Below are positions 31,803 through 43,051 of a stretch of 64,000 nucleotides of DNA, in pieces. The translations under genes and the position numbers were made by a program. The DNA is from Microcyclospora pomicola (Eukaryota; Ascomycota; Dothideomycetes; Capnodiales), in the NCBI GenBank assembly GCA_002786065.1, contig NHNY01000011.1, forward strand, positions 310,001-374,000. Reading direction: 5' to 3'. Each line of letters begins with the position of its first letter. The first letter of the stretch is position 1. The notes under the pieces were generated by a model, which made no database searches, had not been told where the DNA came from, and saw only the letters and a list, made by a program, of their open reading frames with translations.

Positions 31803-34046
31803 TTTCTCGAACGTCTACAGGATTCCAGATTGTATCGTATTGTGCGCTACTATGGTCTGGCAAGGTCCAGGATATCTTATCTTGAATATATAGCCAGAAA
31901 TCCTAATCTTGCTTCTTGTCTTATTCCATGTTGTGGTTAACGCCGGAATTTGATCGGTATATAACAATCCTATGCAGTCGAAGTTCGGAAGGATCGTCAG
32001 TCTGCTTACCTGACGATTGAAAGATACGGTAGGTATCCAGGAAATACACAGTCATGCTCGAGTCATATTCGATGTTGATGTCGTTGCTTCGCTCGATATT
32101 TGCCTGAGGCAAGAGCTTGACGTTGGAGCCTTAAGGTGTGCATACATGTCACGAACTGTACATGTATTGTGTGATCACGTACATGCATCGTTGCACATAC
32201 ATTCACCCTCGAACAGACCGATACGCGAGTGATTGAGAGCTTCATATTGCACCACAGTCCAGGATTTCTACAGCGGATCTCAGCTATCTCTGGTCCGCAG
32301 CGATAGTGCGGACGAGCACTGAATTATGCTACTAACAACCAACTAGGGCATGAAAAACATTGCTATTTCGAACAAGGCAACCACCCATGGAACCATCGGG
32401 CAACGAAAAACGAAGAGGCTCGTGGTTTGTGTCAGTGGCCATTCCATCATTGTGTTATCGGCAATCGAAGTCAACCATGACAAAAGGTAGCAGTGGCTAG
32501 TGTTTGTCGGACGCAGCTCGATGACATACACCTTGCATGCGATCAGAGTCGGCTCGGCGATAAGTCATGGCAAGTGCTCGTGGAAACCCGAGCGATCAGC
32601 GTCCCAGCGCTCGTCCTATAGACACTGGTCTTGGAGCTATGGCTTGGGACTATAGGCTCACTTGAGTTCGTGTTTCTGTCATCATGACATGGCGAGAGTT
32701 GGCAGGGGTACGTGCAAAAAAGATGTGGAGTGGTATTGATCTAGAGGTGATGGCCAAGCATTTCTCAGATGCAAGCCCGTTGGCGATCACTTCCCGACTG
32801 GAACGCGAAGTGTCAGCCCCCAGCATGGCGTTCGAGGCCATAAATGCTCGAAACTTTCGACCATGCCTGCATGCTTACGTGGCGGTGGTCATCGAGGTAA
32901 CCTCGATCAAGACCGCGTCGATCTTGGTTGAAAGGATAGCGAGGCCAAGACCGCAGGCATTTACTCGAGTAACGGAACTCGAGACGAAACAGAGAGCGAA
33001 GCTCGCTTTCGGACGAACCGCCGTCCGTCAAGCGGCAGGTCACTGACTCGAGTAGACCCTGCTCTGTCCGTGCTGGAGCACAAGCGAGCATGACAGAGTT
33101 CCGATCTGTATCGATCCGGTTGGCTCCTGCATAGCTGACAATGCATCGCCGGCGAGCTACGACTTCGGCCACGACGAGAGCGGTCCTAATCGACGCTGCG
33201 CAATCCGATCTCATGCCGATGGCGCTCGCCATCACAGATATGGATGGTGATATCTCCCAGAGATGTGTGCTTTGAGCGCCAAGTCTGGCACCGTTTCCCT
33301 GCATGTCGCCGTACGCTCAACGGAGGTCCCAAGACATCGTCAGAAACAGAGTTTGCTTGAAGTGGGTAAGCATCGTGGCTGCTGTATGTCTCCCAGGATC
33401 CAAGAACGATTAGATGCTTTGCCTCGCATCTTGCTTGGCCGCTTCGAGCTTAGATTCTATTTCCACACCCGCGAACACGCACTCGGAGGGATGTGGCCCA
33501 ATGACCAGGACCGGACCAGTACAGTGCCGGCGGACTTGACTGCGCTGCGAGTTCTGCTGATTCGTCGTTGACGGCCTGCCAAGAGGCCAAGAGATTCGAC
33601 ATGAGGATAGGAAGTCCACATCCGAGCCCTACCACGCAGGGTCCCGTACTGCGAGTGGGAACCATGAGCGCGCGCGTGTAAGCGCTGGCTGCTTCTATGT
33701 GACCAGACATGCACGCTGTGGCGCCCGGGAAGCCCGTCGGAGGAAGATCGTCGTCATCGCGTTGCAGCACCAACGTCGCAAACGGGGTACGGACTTTTGC
33801 GACGTCAATGACGCCGGAGCTTGCCAAGCCCATTTACTCACGTCCAGGAAACGTCAGAGTCTCTTTGTGCATTGAGTAACAGTAGCCCCCACTCGTACGC
33901 TGATTATCAATTCCTACCTTCTTCGGTCCATGAAGAGACCGATCTCTCGCCCTTGCACTGAATGCTTCAGGTTCTAGAGATCTCACGTCAAACGCCCACC
34001 GTCTCGGGTTCGGTCATCTCGCGGCTGGCCGCTTCCCTATGAAGTC
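31803..34046. other. Gene-free interval of about 2.2 kb
   Basis: This lies upstream of both TPT1 and the Zn2Cys6 gene. Frames at 32813-33304 and 33450-33833 (minus) stay open for 120-160 codons but show no domain, and their composition is not convincing. The right end is presumably a long promoter and leader for the transcription factor. I saw no tRNA or transposon. Confidence 0.4.
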
Positions 34047-36984
34047 ATGGAGCCGACTACCCCAGAAGACCACAGCGAGGATCGCCTTGCCTCTGACGCG
34101 GAGGCCAGCGACGACGACCAGCATTTCGAACATGGCTCATCGTTGGATTCCCCGTCGCGGACGGGTGGGGACAAGGGCGAGACATCGGGCAAGATGTCAA
34201 GCCACCTGCAGAAGCGAAGGCGGGTAACGCGAGCTTGCGACGAGTGTCGCCGGAAGAAGATCAAGTGCGACGGCAAGCAGCCTTGCACGCACTGCACGGT
34301 CTACAGTTATGGTGTGTTGCACCGCTTGAGAGAATAGCGACATCTATGCGTAGAGGAGTGCGTGCTGACAGCATCTGGCAGAGTGCACATACGACCAGCC
34401 CTCGAACCGGCGACGAAACCCCGCGCCGCAGTATGTCGAAAACCTCGAACGCCGGGTCCACCGCGCCGAAACCCTACTACACATCCTTATACCAAATCTG
34501 GACCTAAGCGATCCAGGCATCGACGCTGCTGTGGCTCAAGGTTGGATCCCAGGGGCACCCGGCAAGGGCCATCCGGCAGCAGCCCACGCGCGGAATGCAC
34601 AGCTACCGAACCCAGCAAACGGTGCCGAAAATGGCAAGAAGCAGGCGGACATGAACTTGGAGTCCATGGTCCGAGCTGTGGCCCAACTGGACATCGACGA
34701 GCAAGGTCATTGGGACTATCATGGTCACTCGTCTGGTTTGAGCTTTGTGCGCACGATGCGGGAACGATTGGGTGATCTGATGGGCCCAGACACTCCGGCT
34801 ATGCCGTTCGTCAAGGCAAGACCGATGTCGCAGGTCTTGGACTCTCCAAAGTCATTGTCCGACTCACCGAACGCCGACATGTCTCCGTCGTCTTCAGATC
34901 TTCCACCGAAGGATGTTGCATTCGAGGCCTGCGATCATGCCTTGAATGATGCGGCCGCGCTGCTTCGAGTCGTCCATGTGCCATCGTTCTGGGAATCCTT
35001 CGAACAGATCTACAACACACCATCCGAACACTGGTCACATGCTGATCACACCTTTCTTCCCCTTTTCTACAGCGCTATGGCATTAGGTCACATGTTTGGC
35101 CGGGACGAGCACAGTCGACTCAACCAACATGGGTACGAGCCAGCCATCCAGCAAGGCTTTGCGCACTTCAGAACTGCGCGCCAGATGATGGACATTGCAG
35201 ATTGCCGTGATCTTACGTCTATTCAAGCTGTAATCTTCATGATCTTGTTTCTGCAATGCTCCGCGAAACTCTCTCAGTGCTACGCTTACTTGGGTGTTGC
35301 ACTTCGTTCAGCTCTACGCATGGGTCTGCACCGTGCTCACGCTGGAAACTTCAACCCAATTGAGTCGCAGATCAGGAAACGGGTCTTCTGGGCTGTGCAG
35401 AAGCTGGATATTTATGTTGGCGCAATGCTTGGCTTGCCTCAAACGCTGAGTGACAAAGACGTGGATCAAGAGTTTCCCATGGAGATCGACGATGAGTACA
35501 TCACCAAAGACGGCATCCTCCCGCAACCTGAAGGCGAGGTCTCCCTGATGACAGCCTTCAACAAGCACACCCGGCTGGTGCTTATCCTTCGTAAGATCGT
35601 ACGGACGGTGTATCCGATCAAGGTCCAGGATCAGCCTCAAGACAAATCATATTCCGTGCCATTCTCAGCCATTCGTGAGATCGAAAGCCAAATGGAGGAG
35701 TGGAAGAACAGCTTACCACCTAAACTCAGTCCTGGTATTGGACCTGCACGCTACACTCGCGTGCAACAACTATTGCGACTCTCATATGCGCATGCGCAAG
35801 TCATGCTCTATCGACCGTTCCTGCACTTTGTCGCTAGCGAGAAGCGAGCACGTCCTGTGGACGGCAGAGCATATGCCTGCGCCATGTCATATGTCAATGT
35901 TTCGCGCAATATCATTCACATCACCACTCAGATGAAGCAGAAAGGGCTACTCAACGGTGCTTTCTGGTTCATCTGCTACACAAGTTTCTTCTCGGTCCTG
36001 TCTATGGTGTACTTCGCAGCGGAGAATCCTGACAACCCGACGACTCAAGGAGTGATAAAAGACGCATTGGAGGGCAAACAAGTCCTTGCATCATTAGCCA
36101 AGGGGAGTTTGGCCGCAGACCGATGTACGGCAACCTTAGACGCTGTCTTCCAGCGTTTGCCTCCATGGATGCAAACGGGCGCTGCAAACCCACAAATGAC
36201 CAGAAAGCGACATCATGAAAGTGATCCTCAAGGATTGACCTCGATTTCGGCTCCCCAAGCCTCGAGAAGCCATACAGATTTGACAGCCAACGGACAGAAC
36301 GTGGCGATCAATAACTTGCAGCATAGAGCAGCCACCTTTCCGCGTCATAACGGTCAAATAGCTGTCGGTGGTATCTCAGGTCCAACGACACCGTTTGCTC
36401 CGTCACAATGGTCGCATTCACGATCCTCTCCTTACGGTGTCCTTACACCAACATCGAACGGCTTTGACAATTCCATGGGACCTCCCTTTCAAGGCGGCGG
36501 CGGAGCCGTAATGGGAGAGAGCATGCAACAGTATCCCCAAGCAACGAATCTAATGGGCGATGCCATGCCCGACCTCTCCACCATGATGTTCCCTCCGGCG
36601 GATGAGCCGTTTCAGTACCCAGGACAGCCATTGACCACCTTCGAGAACAATCAGCAATTTGCATTGAATCCGTCCTTTAACGGTCTTTCCGGTGTCAATT
36701 CTATGGCACCGACCGGATCACGTGTTCAGGATGACAACATCGAGGCACAGTTCTTCGCACTTCCTCCTTACATCGAACAGAAGCAGAACCAGGGCCAACA
36801 GCTCGCTTTCAACAATATGCCTTACGGAAACAGACAAGGTTTGGGTGGGATGCAGGTGCCTCCTGGTTTACAAAACCACACTTCCATGTCTCAGGACATG
36901 GGCAGTATCAACATCCAGCAGATTTTTGGTGGGAACGAATGGAATTCGATGTTGATGAACCCTGCAGAGTATCAAGCCCAATGA
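34047..36984 (+). CDS. Zn2Cys6 fungal-specific transcription factor
   Basis: Two exons, 34047-34311 and 34382-36984, with a 70 nt intron (GTGTGT...GGCAG) inside the codon before the last cluster cysteine, giving 955 residues. The binuclear zinc cluster is complete: Cys 64, 67, 74, 80, 83 and 90 (C-x2-C-x6-C-x5-C-x2-C-x6-C) after a basic KRRRVTRA arm. A short heptad-like linker ([18 protein letters not shown]) can dimerise. The fungal-specific middle homology region spans roughly residues 230-600 ([49 protein letters not shown]). The last 300 residues are Gln/Asn/Gly/Met-rich and may be the activation domain. The layout resembles regulators of carbon metabolism, but I cannot name an orthologue. 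It is nuclear and binds CGG-type sites by family precedent. Confidence 0.93.
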
Positions 36985-37557
36985 CGAGGAGGGGATGAAG
37001 CCAGCGAGTTTAGCACACGGATACATGGACCTCATTTGCTGCGCGGATCCCTGGAGTGTGTTGCGCAGACGTGTTAAGATACCCATGAGTGACGACTAGG
37101 AGTGTTGCATTGCGATTTATCTGGATATGGTGGGTGATTGATGTTCGGCGATTGTAACAGGCCTTTGATTGCCTCTGTCGTGGAGATAGAGCATTCTTGA
37201 AGCAGACAAGTGGTATCGGATATACTGACATTCTATATGCGATACTACTGTTGTTTGACATCGGGTCGTCTCGTCTTGAATATGTTTATCTGACCCTACT
37301 CAGCCGTCGTGGTTCGCAGTATGTATTTCCGATGCTTTCATATCGACAGCCCCGCGTGTCCCCGCCGCTTTCATGCTAGTAGCTTTACTTTCACTGACAC
37401 TCAAGCTACATCCTGCAAAGCTCCATCATCGGCAGGCTGTTGTTTGAGGTGTCTGATCCTCAGCATTGCAGCGTCCCCGTTCGACTTTGAGTCCACGATA
37501 CTTACGTGGCCCGCCTGCCCGTCCAGCAGAGCTCGCTGTTGCGCTTATCAGCGTTCA
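36985..37557. other. Intergenic stretch upstream of PFF1
   Basis: The frame of PFF1 is open back to about 37309 but that part has no family resemblance, so it is treated as leader. No other features are seen. Confidence 0.4.
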
Positions 37558-40554
37558 ATGGCGAAAAAGAGCTCATGGAACCCGCTCGCCTTCGTCCCCA
37601 CCCAAGTGACCTTGATCACCTCTGCTGTCTACATCGCCTTGTTCGCTGTGCTCCTCTGGACGCATCTAACGGTCCCGCCCGCTGCCGATCACCCATCCCC
37701 CGACAAAGGTCTGAACTTGACGCAGGCATGGCGCGATCTGGAATTTCTCAGCTCCGGTTATCACCCGATCAATTCGCGCCAGGACGACGTGGTGCGCCGG
37801 TACTTGATCGACAGGATTGAGGAGATCTCGGGGCAGAAGAACAGCAGTGTGCAGGATAACAAGAGTGCACCGGTCACGGTCTTTGTGGATGATACGAGTA
37901 ATGTCACATTCACGGATACCTGGCGTGGTCTGCCGTACACGTGCTACGGCGAATCGGAGAATGTGTTGGTGTATATCCGTGGGAAAGAGGATGAGGCGGG
38001 CGAGTGGTGGAAGACAGGGAAGAGATATGAGGGCCAGGCGGGCGTGTTGGTCAATGCCCATTATGATAGCGTACCCTCTGGCTACGGGGCTACCGATGAT
38101 GGAGTGGGAGTGGTCACGATCCTGCAGCTGCTGGCATATTTCTCTGCCCCTGGAAACCAGCCGAGGAGGGGCATTGTGCTCTTGTTGAACAACGGCGAGG
38201 AGAACGGGCTATATGGCGCTCGAAACTACGTACGGCATCCCATCTCGCAATTCCCGCACACATTCTTGAACCTGGAGGGCGCTGGCGCTGGCGGCCGCGC
38301 GATGCTTTTCCGCAGTACAGATACAGAGATCACCAAATTCTACGCGAAGAGTCCGTATCCGTTCGGATCAGTCATCAGTGGGGATGGCTTCAAGCGTGGT
38401 GCGGTCCGCTCTGGCACGGACTACAGCATCTTCACCGAGGTCTTGGGATTGCGAGGCCTGGATGTTGCATTCTTTGAACCGAGAGCACGATACCATACGA
38501 ATCAGGATTCTGCAAGGGAGACCAGTCCGGCTTCGCTGTGGCACATGCTCTCCGCCTCCCTTGCGACTGTGAAGGGACTTGCGAACTACAAGGGTGGTGA
38601 ATTCGAGGGCGGACAAGATCGTGATGGAAGGTTGAAGACCGGCAAGGGTACGGATGGAGTGTGGTTCGACCTGTTCGGTCGTGCATTCGCAGTCATGAAG
38701 CTCACGACATTGTTCGCACTGTCGGTGACACTGCTGGTAGCCGCACCGATCATCTTGATCGTCCTCGAAGTTATCATCGCCAAGAACGGCAAATGGTATC
38801 CTCTCTCCTTCAAGGCATATCTACACAATGCGGACGACGACGATCCCGTACAACTGGGCGGCTTCCGGGGCTTCTTTCGCTTCCCCATCTCGTTCGTGGT
38901 CGCCACTGCGGCCGCGATTGCCCTTGCTCTCCTTCTGACCAAGATCAACCCGTTCATCGCCTACAGTAGCCAGTATACTGTCTGGGCAATGATGCTTTGC
39001 GCTTGGTTCTCCATTGTTTGGTTCTTCCTTGCGGGAGCAGATCGCGTGCGCCCGACAGCGTTGCAACGGATGTTTGTCCTTATGTGGATGTATGCCATCT
39101 CCTGGGTCTTACTTGTGTTTGCCACAGTTGGCGAGAACAACATGCATCTCGGAAGTGGCTACTTCCTGGTAATCTACAACTTTGCTGTCTTCCTGGCGTT
39201 GCTGATATCATATTTCGAACTCATGGGCCTCCCCACAAAGACGAAGTATGTCGAGCATGTCATCGGTGCAGAACAGGATGCGGCCTCCATTCGACCTGGC
39301 AGTCAATCTTCGAGAACGCTGTTAAGTCAGAGTCGTGAGCGACCAGGGAGCATGCGCAGCGGACGGGATCGTACCATCGGAGAAGACGACGATGCCACCG
39401 AAAGCACATCTCTCCTCCGAGGAAGCGACAATAGATCCCAGCATACATTCACCGGACGCGGCAAGCGTCGTCGGCCTGAGACTGATGGCACTCTGGATGA
39501 GACTGACGACCCTTTCCTGATCAAGGCATATGGCGACGAGCAAGCATGGTCGAGCTCGCTCCCATCATGGACATGGATCTTGCAGTTCTTCATCCTTGCG
39601 CCAATCAACATTATCATATTGGGGCAACTTGCTCTCCTGGTCACATCTGCTCTCCACCAGACCCCCGCCGATGGCAACCCACCAATGACCATATATCTGC
39701 TGATCGCTGGAGTGACTGTGCTTCTAATGCTACCACTAACACCCTTCCTTCATCGCTTCACCTATCAGATACCGACGATACTGTTCATGGTATTTGTCGG
39801 CTGCTTGATCTACAATCTACTGGCATCTCCCTTTTCGCGTGACGCGCGAATGAAGCATTACTTCATTCAGACAGTTGATCTTGATACCGGCATCAACAAC
39901 GTCACTCTCAAGGGACTTGATGGCTTCGTTCAAGATATCATTGCCGAACTCCCAAGCGCAGCAGGGCAGCCTATCAACTGCAGCTCTTCCACAGGAGATG
40001 CTCGAAGACAAGGCCTCCAGAGCTGCTCATGGCACGGTCTTGCCCCACAGGTCGTACTCGCTGATGGAATCTCGGCGGAGAAGAACAAGAAGCACAAGAA
40101 TGAGACTTCTCCATCTCCAGATCCTCCGTCCAACCCGTATGCTACCTGGGTCGATTACAACATCTCCACTCCTTCAAATGAGTCGTCACACGCGACTCTG
40201 ACCTTCCGTGGCGCGAACAGCAAAGCCTGCTACATCACCTTCTCCAATCCCGTTACGAGCATCTCCATCGCTGATGCAGCGTCGGATCCTCGTTTTGAAA
40301 CGATCCCCGAGGATGGATCTGAACGTCTAACTCTGTTCAGCCGCACGTGGGACAAGACCTTCAACGTCACCGTTGGTTGGGACAGCAAGACGGCCAAGGG
40401 TCAGGCAGGACAACTGACATGTCTCTGGAGCGATGTCAACCAACTCGGCACTATCCCTGCGTGGGATGAAGTGAGACACTTCGAACCTGTCTGGGCCGCT
40501 GTCACGAAAGCTGCGGATGGACTGGTGGAGGGATACAGAGACTTTGTTGTTTGA
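37558..40554 (+). CDS. PFF1: Vacuolar membrane zinc protease Pff1 (M28 family)
   Basis: The ATG at 37558 gives 998 residues, the usual family length, and places the first membrane anchor at residues 13-35 as expected (MAKKSSWNPLAFVPTQ...). The lumenal M28 aminopeptidase-like domain follows. Probable zinc and catalytic residues are His168 (NAHYDS), Asp180 (ATDDG), Glu214-Glu215 (NNGEENG), Glu240 (NLEGAG) and a His in RYHTNQD near 310. About eight further transmembrane segments lie between residues 380 and 780, interrupted by a Ser/Arg-rich cytosolic loop (about 570-650). A C-terminal lumenal domain carries several NxS/T glycosylation sites. By homology to yeast Pff1 it resides in the vacuole membrane; its substrate is unknown. 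Confidence 0.95.
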   Translation: MAKKSSWNPLAFVPTQVTLITSAVYIALFAVLLWTHLTVPPAADHPSPDKGLNLTQAWRDLEFLSSGYHPINSRQDDVVRRYLIDRIEEISGQKNSSVQDNKSAPVTVFVDDTSNVTFTDTWRGLPYTCYGESENVLVYIRGKEDEAGEWWKTGKRYEGQAGVLVNAHYDSVPSGYGATDDGVGVVTILQLLAYFSAPGNQPRRGIVLLLNNGEENGLYGARNYVRHPISQFPHTFLNLEGAGAGGRAMLFRSTDTEITKFYAKSPYPFGSVISGDGFKRGAVRSGTDYSIFTEVLGLRGLDVAFFEPRARYHTNQDSARETSPASLWHMLSASLATVKGLANYKGGEFEGGQDRDGRLKTGKGTDGVWFDLFGRAFAVMKLTTLFALSVTLLVAAPIILIVLEVIIAKNGKWYPLSFKAYLHNADDDDPVQLGGFRGFFRFPISFVVATAAAIALALLLTKINPFIAYSSQYTVWAMMLCAWFSIVWFFLAGADRVRPTALQRMFVLMWMYAISWVLLVFATVGENNMHLGSGYFLVIYNFAVFLALLISYFELMGLPTKTKYVEHVIGAEQDAASIRPGSQSSRTLLSQSRERPGSMRSGRDRTIGEDDDATESTSLLRGSDNRSQHTFTGRGKRRRPETDGTLDETDDPFLIKAYGDEQAWSSSLPSWTWILQFFILAPINIIILGQLALLVTSALHQTPADGNPPMTIYLLIAGVTVLLMLPLTPFLHRFTYQIPTILFMVFVGCLIYNLLASPFSRDARMKHYFIQTVDLDTGINNVTLKGLDGFVQDIIAELPSAAGQPINCSSSTGDARRQGLQSCSWHGLAPQVVLADGISAEKNKKHKNETSPSPDPPSNPYATWVDYNISTPSNESSHATLTFRGANSKACYITFSNPVTSISIADAASDPRFETIPEDGSERLTLFSRTWDKTFNVTVGWDSKTAKGQAGQLTCLWSDVNQLGTIPAWDEVRHFEPVWAAVTKAADGLVEGYRDFVV

Positions 40555-42937
40555 TCTCCAGATCTTGTCAATTGGTAGGTATCGATCAACGGGTCATGTA
40601 ATCTATCAGGCGTAAAAAGACGAGGGTAAGCATGCGAATCCTGATCACTTTTGGCATTTCCAGTGTACATACAAGGTCCTGGGGGCTGGCAATGTGCGGA
40701 TTGTGTTCTGTGGCATCGGCGAGATAGAATAATTCTACACTACACGTAATCCAACTGTATTGTGGTCTTCCACTGCTGTGTGATATTCAAACGCCGTTCT
40801 GAAAGAAGGTTGCACCACAATGGAAATTCTCCTCATCTACGCCACTAAGCTTTGGCTGCGCATACTCGGCCGTCAGACACAGATCAGATCCCGCTTCTTA
40901 TTATTACAGGAAACGTGCGTTGATAAGTTATGAACCTGATTTCTGAAGTATACCGGAATCAGGTTTGCAACCTGACGAGAGTCTACCTGATGGAAAGCCT
41001 TATGTGGTAATTCAGCACCACCTGACGGAATTATCTTACATGTACCTACATCATGCCGCCAGGTTAGTGACCTGACGCCAATCTGACGAAACCAGGAACA
41101 TGGCAACCTGAGCTGACTCTGATCCGACGGCGAAGTGTACGCAGCCTGCCATGCGGCCGGAAGTCAGAGCCTTCGTATATCTATGCCTAGCGCACAACCG
41201 CGCGACTTGACAGCTTGATGGCGCATATATTGACTCGTATACTGACATGACGCAGCAACGAGGCTTCCACCTGTCACGCTTCGTTGGGCTCTGCTTGCAG
41301 CTGGTGGGACATGTACATCTGTGCATGCGAGGCCAGATTGATTACGGTGGGGCATAACAGATTCTACGACTTCCCGGTTTGATGAGTTTGCCAAAGGGCT
41401 CCACTCGATTGACCGGCTGGGTGAAAGCACCATCGGTCTGCATCCCTCTGGACTGCAGGGCGGAGATGTTGGCAAAGCCAATACGTGAAGCTCTCTAAAC
41501 GCTATCATGATTCGATACATGGGGGGCATGATCAAGGCCTCATTCTTCGATCTCTGCATGCTCAAGAACCCGGCATGAAGGTATGGATTGCAGGTCACCT
41601 TGCCCCTAGACGACCGCACGCAATCGATGCCCGACTGCCCGACAAAGGCGCCTCAGCATCATACCAGACACCGTCGCAGTTGCTAGCAACATGGTGAAAT
41701 CACTGCGCGACCAACTCCACGACCTAGCTGGCCGCCTAATGTGAGCCGCTTCATCATCTACATTAGAGCGATGGCTATTGGCAAGCCACATGTGCGGCAG
41801 TTTTCCCACGGCAAAAGTACGATCTGGACAACACCGGGCCTCACTACATCTTTGGCAACCACGCCGAGGCTGAACCTCACCTTGCGTCTGACATACGTTG
41901 AGACAGTGGCATGCAAGAATGCGATGAAGTCTGCGTGGGCGCAGATCTTTCCTGTTTGAAGGGTCGAGTCCAGACCCCCATGCCATTGTTGTTATGATGG
42001 CTTGCTACTACTGTCGATTGTCGACCAGGATACGCCGCATCAGCATAACAAGTGCGCTGTCGAGACTCCGAGAGTGCGCCATTACGTCCCCTCCATCGCT
42101 AACGATCGCATCTAGCCCTTAGACAGCTGCACGGAACAATATTGGTCCATCCAGCTTCTCCGCATCAGCCATTTAGCGTGAATACTGGACAGTACCGATG
42201 TTTGGCGAATCAGACATCAGCCATTTGATAAGTGGCTGTCTGAATAAAAGCTCGACCGGCCTAACATCACCCAAGGTAATAATGTGCGAGCCGGTCCTCG
42301 TTGTCAGTGGCCATCATATACGCCACCTCTCTCCACCACTCTACTATGCATTTATGACGAAGTGGGCTTATGCTGATATCTCGCAAGCATAGAGGGTTCG
42401 CCATTCCTAATGGAGCTGAGTGCGGTGCACAGCCCATGATCGCTGGGCTTCTCCCATTGTCTGCCGTTCGGATTGGCTATTGGCATGCTGGGAGCTTGAA
42501 ATATGATCACTGATCTTCAGTGTCCGAGGGGCGGCCCGTTGATTTCTGTTCATCAAGAATGGGTCGGCCTCCCCAAAGATCGCGAACCCACTAGGGCTTC
42601 AGTATGGCCACTACACATGTCCGTGCAGAAAGGCGCCTCTTGCGTGTCCGCACGTGCGGAAGGATGATGTGGTGGCAGAGGAAGATCGCGGGAGGCTGCA
42701 GGGTGGCTTGTTATACGTCGTCTTCACCAGCATATCACGCTCGAAGCATGATCACCTTGTCCGAGCCGGACGAACGAAGGTTTGCCGTTGTCATGCTCCA
42801 TCGAAACTCTCTGCGGCATCGAGGGTAAGGTCAGCAAGCGAGAGTCCGCCAACATCAGAACGCGCTGTATAGGTGTGGGTAAACCTTCTGCGACCATGAC
42901 GGCAGTGACATGCCTTCGTGGTCTAGTACAGCCTCTT
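40555..42937. other. Gene-poor interval of about 2.4 kb
   Basis: No convincing ORF occurs on either strand. A cluster of short CCTGA-type repeats with a hairpin lies at 40.9-41.1 kb (separate entry). The right end is the promoter of the peroxygenase. Base composition is not strongly AT-rich, so there is no sign of RIP-degraded transposons by eye. Confidence 0.4.
40932..41077. repeat. Hairpin and spaced CCTGACG copies
   Basis: AACCTGATT (40933-40941) pairs with AATCAGGTT (40957-40965); with flanking pairs including G-U wobbles the stem reaches about 12 bp around an 11-nt loop. CCTGACG then recurs at 40971, 41021 and 41071, exactly 50 nt apart, while the sequence between copies is not similar. 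Related forms (CCTGATG, ATCTGACG, CAGGTT) occur between and after. The function is unknown. Confidence 0.45.
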
Positions 42938-42961
42938 GAGGGGCCCCCTTACAACATATAT
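42938..42961 (+). promoter_or_regulatory. Inverted STRE pair and TATA box of the peroxygenase
   Basis: AGGGG (42938-42942) and CCCCT (42944-42948) form a near-abutting inverted pair of stress-response elements, and CATATATA follows at 42954-42961, about 95 nt before the ATG at 43052. AGGGG is the site for Msn2/4-type C2H2 factors in fungi. Function is inferred from sequence and position. Confidence 0.45.
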
Positions 42962-43051
42962 ACAGCGTCCGCGCCGCAGCATCAATGAGCTGGGAGTAAA
43001 ATTGTTGATCACACAGCATACATCTTTGCTACGCTTGGGCGATCTCTAAAC

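Noticed and set aside
32813-33304. 163-codon minus-strand frame
   Set aside because: It overlaps other frames of similar length on the plus strand, and composition and content give no coding support.
37309-37557. In-frame 5' extension of PFF1
   Set aside because: It is Cys/Ser-rich sequence unlike the family; the ATG at 37558 matches the known N-terminus.
40932-41077. CRISPR-like spaced repeats
   Set aside because: The repeats are only seven bases, the context is a fungal nuclear genome, and the intervening segments are not framed by longer conserved repeats.
41885-41985. tRNA-like box (GGTCGAGTCC) near 41960
   Set aside because: No matching A box, acceptor stem or anticodon arm could be folded around it.
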